Source: CAYGZA01 sp964354135
GTDB lineage: Bacteria; Planctomycetota; Planctomycetia; Pirellulales; Thermoguttaceae
DNA: 26,070 bases
Direction of reading: 5' to 3'
NCBI GenBank assembly: GCA_964354135.1
Contig: CAYGZA010000055.1
Coordinates: 1-26,070 of the forward strand
This document shows positions 23,351 to 26,070 of this stretch, piece after piece. Positions within the stretch are counted from its first letter, which is position 1, and each line of letters begins with the position of its first letter. A model generated the notes under the pieces. The model ran no database searches. It had not been told where the DNA came from and saw nothing but the letters and a program-made list of their open reading frames with translations. The translations under genes were made by a program, and so were the position numbers.

Positions 23351-24286
23351 ATGACACGTCGAAAGCAGCCCGCCCGTGAGCCGCCCCCGCGGGAAATCCA
23401 GTTGGCCCCGCACGTCACGCGGGAACTGACGGCCGACGAACGCGAGGCGTGGGCAGCGGCCGTTCCTCTGAAAATCAAGGCCGAAGAGCGGGAGGCTTGG
23501 CTGCAACGGGCCTTTGCCGCCTGCCCGCCCGGGCCTGTTACCCGGCAAGAACTCCGCTCGATTCTGGGGATGATTGGAATCCCGAAGGTACCTGAGGCCG
23601 CCGACGACTTGCTGGAATTCCTTCAAAATGTGGCGGCCCGCGGTATGGCGGCCGAAGACGGCGACGTGCGTCGGCTGTTGGTAGAATCCGGGGATGCCCG
23701 CAAGACGCTCAACCGGCTTGGAGTGCTTCTGGCTGTCGAGCCGGCGGCCGGCATGCACCCGAAGGACCAGAGCGACGGCGCGGACGCCCGCGCGGTGGCG
23801 CCAGGGCTGACGCGCCCAACGATGACCGCGCAGCAAAAACGATTCCCGATTGCCTTGTCATTCCCGGGCGAGCGTCGGGAGTTCATCAACGCGGTGGCGA
23901 ACCGATTGGCCGAAAGCCTCGGGCGAGATCGGGTGCTGTACGACAAGTACCACGAGGCTGAGTTTGCCCGCCTCGACCTCGACACGCACCTGCAGCAGCT
24001 TTACCACGATGAGTCTGACCTGATCGCCGTGTTCCTGTGCGCCGACTACGAGCGAAAGGAGTGGTGCGGCCTGGAGTGGCGTGCCATTCGCGATCTAATC
24101 AAGCGTCGGCAGGCATCCACCGTCATGCCGCTGCGATTCGACGACACTGAAATCCCCGGTCTGTTTACCATCGACGGTTACGTCACGATTGGGGAGCGCA
24201 CGCCGGACGACATCGCTAACCTGATCCTTGAACGCTTGCGGATAGACACCAACGGCGCTCTCGCCAATGGCACCTCCACGGCGTAG
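23351..24286 (+). CDS. TIR-domain protein with unrecognised N-terminal helical region (candidate defence effector)
   Basis: The 311-residue protein has a C-terminal TIR domain (about 163-297). FPIALSFPGERREFINAVAN forms the first strand and helix. DRVLYDKYHEAEF, SDLIAVFLCADYERKEWCG and EWRAIRDLI follow, with E242 at the position of the catalytic glutamate of TIR NADases. VMPLRFDDTEIPGLFTIDGYVTI closes the domain. Bacterial TIR domains of this type cleave NAD+ or make cyclic ADP-ribose signals, often in antiphage defence. Residues 1-130 are helical and unrecognised, with two similar segments, TADEREAWAAAV and KAEEREAWLQRAF (27-38, 43-55). A linker (131-160) joins the halves. The ATG at 23351 is preceded by GGAAGG inside a hairpin. 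No Thoeris, SIR2, STAND or cyclase gene is adjacent. Confidence 0.88.
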   Translation: MTRRKQPAREPPPREIQLAPHVTRELTADEREAWAAAVPLKIKAEEREAWLQRAFAACPPGPVTRQELRSILGMIGIPKVPEAADDLLEFLQNVAARGMAAEDGDVRRLLVESGDARKTLNRLGVLLAVEPAAGMHPKDQSDGADARAVAPGLTRPTMTAQQKRFPIALSFPGERREFINAVANRLAESLGRDRVLYDKYHEAEFARLDLDTHLQQLYHDESDLIAVFLCADYERKEWCGLEWRAIRDLIKRRQASTVMPLRFDDTEIPGLFTIDGYVTIGERTPDDIANLILERLRIDTNGALANGTSTA

Positions 24287-24430
24287 CAGAGCGTTTCAAT
24301 TCGGGGGACGCTCCACAAGATTCCGTGAAGTATTCGCTGCGCGAGGCCGAGCGGCAATCGCAGGTGCCGGAAACAGGGCGCTGGCAGGCGGCGGAGTGTT
24401 GCGGCGGATCGGGAGTTGTAGGACGCCGGA

Positions 24431-24507
24431 GGAAAAAGGGGACAGTCCCCATTTGTGCGAAGCACCCTTCGGGCCGTTCCGGCAAATGGGGACTGTCCCC
24501 TTTTTCC
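24431..24507. repeat. Palindromic REP-like element with 25-bp perfect arms and GGGGACAGTCCCC cores
   Basis: The left arm 24431-24455 and right arm 24483-24507 are exact reverse complements, separated by 27 nt. Each arm contains a 13-bp palindrome, GGGGACAGTCCCC on the left and GGGGACTGTCCCC on the right. GTAGGACG lies just upstream at 24418. Repeats with this core are, to my recollection, common in planctomycete and some other genomes and translate to spurious KGTVPIC-like peptides. They resemble the REP elements moved by Y1-type (RAYT) transposases, none of which is present here. Confidence 0.85.
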
Positions 24508-24552
24508 CGATTTCGTCCGCGCGGTGGCCATCGAGGCGACCAGGTAGGCAGG

Positions 24553-24684
24553 TCACTCTTGGACGGGGGTGAACTGCCGCTGGCCCGTATTGTACACGAC
24601 CACCGCCCGCATCGGCTCTTTGCCGAGGGCATGTTGCAGCCGCGCATTGCGGGTATTGTAGGAAGGGTGCAGCGTCGATGGCAA
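24553..24684 (-). CDS. Small hypothetical reading frame (43 aa), doubtful
   Basis: From a TTG at 24684 the minus strand reads 43 codons to a TGA. The peptide has a natural composition, with LQHALGKEPMRAVVVYNTGQ followed by RQFTPVQE at the end. The upstream frame is closed by a TGA directly before the TTG. No good ribosome-binding site precedes that start; an internal ATG with AAAGAG just upstream would give only 19 residues. It may be the remnant of a gene cut by the nearby palindromic repeat, a genuine small protein, or chance. I do not recognise it. Confidence 0.25.
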   Translation of the reverse strand: MPSTLHPSYNTRNARLQHALGKEPMRAVVVYNTGQRQFTPVQE

Positions 24685-24753
24685 TCAGCTTTTGCTTCCC
24701 GCTCCCGGACCATACAATGGGCGGCACCCGGTCAGCATCTTGCGGGAGTGCCC

Positions 24754-26004
24754 ATGGATCGATCCCGGACCAATCGGTTTGCGTGGCTGGTTGTCAGCCT
24801 GTTGTTTGCCGCTTCGCTGGTGAACTACATGGACCGGGCCGTGCTGGGGGTCGTGAAGCCGAAGATGTGCGACGAGCTGTCGATCAGCAACACCGGCTAC
24901 GGACTGGCCTTGGACGCATTCCTGCTTACGTACATGGTCCTTTACGTCGTCGGCGGGTGGATGGCCGACCGGCTGGGCTACCGCCGCATGTTCACGCTGA
25001 CGATCGTGTTCTGGTCCCTGGCGAACATGCTCCATGCGCTGACCTTGGGGTTGCTGAGCCTCTGCTTGTTTCGCGCCCTGCTGGGCATCGGCGAAGGCGG
25101 CTTCTACCCGACGGCGTTGCGCGCCTCGACGGAGTGGTTTCCGGCCGAGAACCGCAGCAAGGCCGTCGGCATCTATCTGTGCGGGCTCAGCGTCGGCTCC
25201 TTGCTCACGCCGCCGGTCGTGGCCTGGGTGACGGCGTGCTACGGCTGGCGGGCTTCGTTTCTGGTGACCGGGGCCTTGGGCTTCCTGCTCGTGCCCCCTT
25301 GGCTGCTCTTGCACCGGCGGATCCGGCAGGTGTACGGCCGTCACGATCCGGCGCCGGGACATCGCGCCCCGTCGGATCCTGACGGGCCGGCGGAGCAAGA
25401 GCTTTCGCTTTCCCAAGTGCTGCGGCGGCGCAAGTATTGGTGCATCCTCACGGCCCGGGCCCTGACCGACGGAGCCTGGTGGTTCTTTCTGTTCTGGACG
25501 CCGGGCTACTTCCAGGAGGTCCGCGGCTTCGACCTGATGATGGTCGGCCGCTGGCTTTGGATGCCCTACCTCGGCGCCGACCTCGGGGCGCTGGCCGGAG
25601 GCTGGCTTGCCGCCGTGCTCATCCAGCGAGGACTAGGCACGAGCGCCGGACGCAAGCTCGTCCTGATCCCCTCGGCCATGCTCGGTGCGCTCGGCTCGCT
25701 GGCGTGCTTTGTCGGGAGCCCGTTTCTCGCCATCGGGCTCCTGACCGCGGCCTTGTTTGGGCATTTCTCCTGGGCAACGAACGTCCACACGGCGATTTCG
25801 GAAATCTCGCCGCGGCGGCACCAGGCGGTGCTCTACGGGATCACGGGCGCGGCAGGCACGCTGGCCGGGGCCCTGACCCAGCCGCTCATCGGCTACGTCG
25901 TCGATCTGGCCGGCTACGACCCGGCCTTCGTGTGCGTGGGCGCGGCCTACCTGGCGGCGATTGCCTTCCTGGTGGCCGCCGGGCGGATCGAGCCGCTGCG
26001 ATGA
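24754..26004 (+). CDS. MFS transporter, anion:cation symporter (hexuronate transporter-like)
   Basis: The 416-residue protein has about 12 hydrophobic segments in two six-helix halves, the normal MFS size. The first half shows LVNYMDRAVLG (22-32), typical of the ACS family (NYxDR), then motif A between helices 2 and 3, GGWMADRLGYRR (67-78), and FRALLGIGEGGFYPTALR in helix 4. A hydrophilic central loop (about 190-220) separates the halves. ACS members take up hexuronates, aldonates, phthalate or similar organic anions with protons or sodium. A sugar acid would fit the nearby glycosidases, but the substrate is inferred. The ATG at 24754 has GGGAG 5 nt upstream; longer in-frame starts run through the palindromic repeat and are artefacts. 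Confidence 0.92.
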   Translation: MDRSRTNRFAWLVVSLLFAASLVNYMDRAVLGVVKPKMCDELSISNTGYGLALDAFLLTYMVLYVVGGWMADRLGYRRMFTLTIVFWSLANMLHALTLGLLSLCLFRALLGIGEGGFYPTALRASTEWFPAENRSKAVGIYLCGLSVGSLLTPPVVAWVTACYGWRASFLVTGALGFLLVPPWLLLHRRIRQVYGRHDPAPGHRAPSDPDGPAEQELSLSQVLRRRKYWCILTARALTDGAWWFFLFWTPGYFQEVRGFDLMMVGRWLWMPYLGADLGALAGGWLAAVLIQRGLGTSAGRKLVLIPSAMLGALGSLACFVGSPFLAIGLLTAALFGHFSWATNVHTAISEISPRRHQAVLYGITGAAGTLAGALTQPLIGYVVDLAGYDPAFVCVGAAYLAAIAFLVAAGRIEPLR

Positions 26005-26070
26005 CCCGGACCGGACCGGGGCGTGTCTTTGTTTGTGACGTTCAGACTCGGCTGGCCCACGGAAATCTCG
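26005..26070. other. Trailing noncoding bases after the transporter
   Basis: A short CCCGG-ACCGGA-CCGGG hairpin (26005-26020) directly follows the transporter stop, without a T-run. Nothing else can be identified before the window ends. Confidence 0.3.

Larger units (their letters stand above)
24287..24753. other. 467-bp mainly noncoding region holding a palindromic repeat
   Basis: Between the TIR stop and the transporter start only two items stand out: the 25-bp-arm palindromic repeat at 24431-24507 and a small minus-strand reading frame at 24553-24684. The segment 24287-24417 shows no convincing coding frame or structure. GCGGGAG at 24743-24749 is the ribosome-binding site of the transporter. 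Confidence 0.5.

Noticed and set aside
22813..24286. Assignment of the TIR unit to Thoeris
   Set aside because: No SIR2/SLOG or macro-domain ThsA-like gene is present, and the upstream protein does not resemble one.
4094..24507. CRISPR array
   Set aside because: The repeats are scattered, palindromic and not separated by regular spacers; no cas gene is present.
24431..24507. Insertion sequence
   Set aside because: Terminal inverted repeats exist but only 27 bp lie between them, and no transposase gene is in the window.
24178..24727. Minus-strand frames containing KGTVPIC- and GDCPLF-like peptides
   Set aside because: These peptides are translations of the GGGGACAGTCCCC palindromic repeat and are not genuine proteins.

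Overview
The window is GC-rich DNA from a member of the Planctomycetota. The evidence is a four-gene cluster of families that are expanded almost only in that phylum: a secreted DUF1549/DUF1553 protein with cytochrome-like CxnCH motifs, a Tat-exported DUF1501 protein, an exported WD40 protein and a PPC-domain protein. Many secreted glycosidase-like proteins and several families of short palindromic repeats fit the same source. No rRNA, tRNA, CRISPR array or transposase gene was seen. Everything rests on reading the sequence; no database search was run.

Region 1 (1-4097), small-molecule metabolism. On the minus strand a class V aminotransferase (alanine/serine-glyoxylate type) overlaps by 4 nt a GlcD-like FAD oxidase whose C-terminus runs off the window. 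Together they could convert glycolate to glyoxylate to glycine. Divergent from them is an MttB-family corrinoid methyltransferase of the non-pyrrolysine branch. Region 2 (4326-8284), polysaccharide breakdown: a GH5-like glycosidase and a large right-handed beta-helix protein are tightly coupled. Between 8285 and 8963 lies a noncoding stretch, then a small zinc-ribbon protein whose reading appears to continue in the +1 frame after a TGA.

Region 3 (8911-17531) is the planctomycete minus-strand cluster, transcribed DUF1549/1553, then DUF1501, WD40 and PPC. Two copies of the same twin-hairpin repeat separate its cistrons. The DUF1549/1553 protein carries three ~98-residue coiled-coil repeats inserted just before its conserved C-terminal tail. 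Region 4 (17950-20202) is an exported glycoside-hydrolase-like protein with a beta-galactosidase-trimerisation-like domain.

Region 5 (about 20.3-24.3 kb) reads as an accessory or defence patch. It holds a YefM/Phd-RelE toxin-antitoxin pair with a clear promoter and a phased GTAC operator, a lower-GC membrane protein with GYF_2 and ankyrin repeats, and a two-gene unit made of an unknown 145-aa protein and a TIR-domain protein. The Shine-Dalgarno sequence of the TIR gene lies inside a 9-bp stem. This two-gene unit is the best candidate here for an undescribed system. A 25-bp-arm palindromic repeat follows it, and the window ends with a complete MFS transporter of the hexuronate/anion-symporter type (24754-26004), which may serve the sugar-degrading enzymes.
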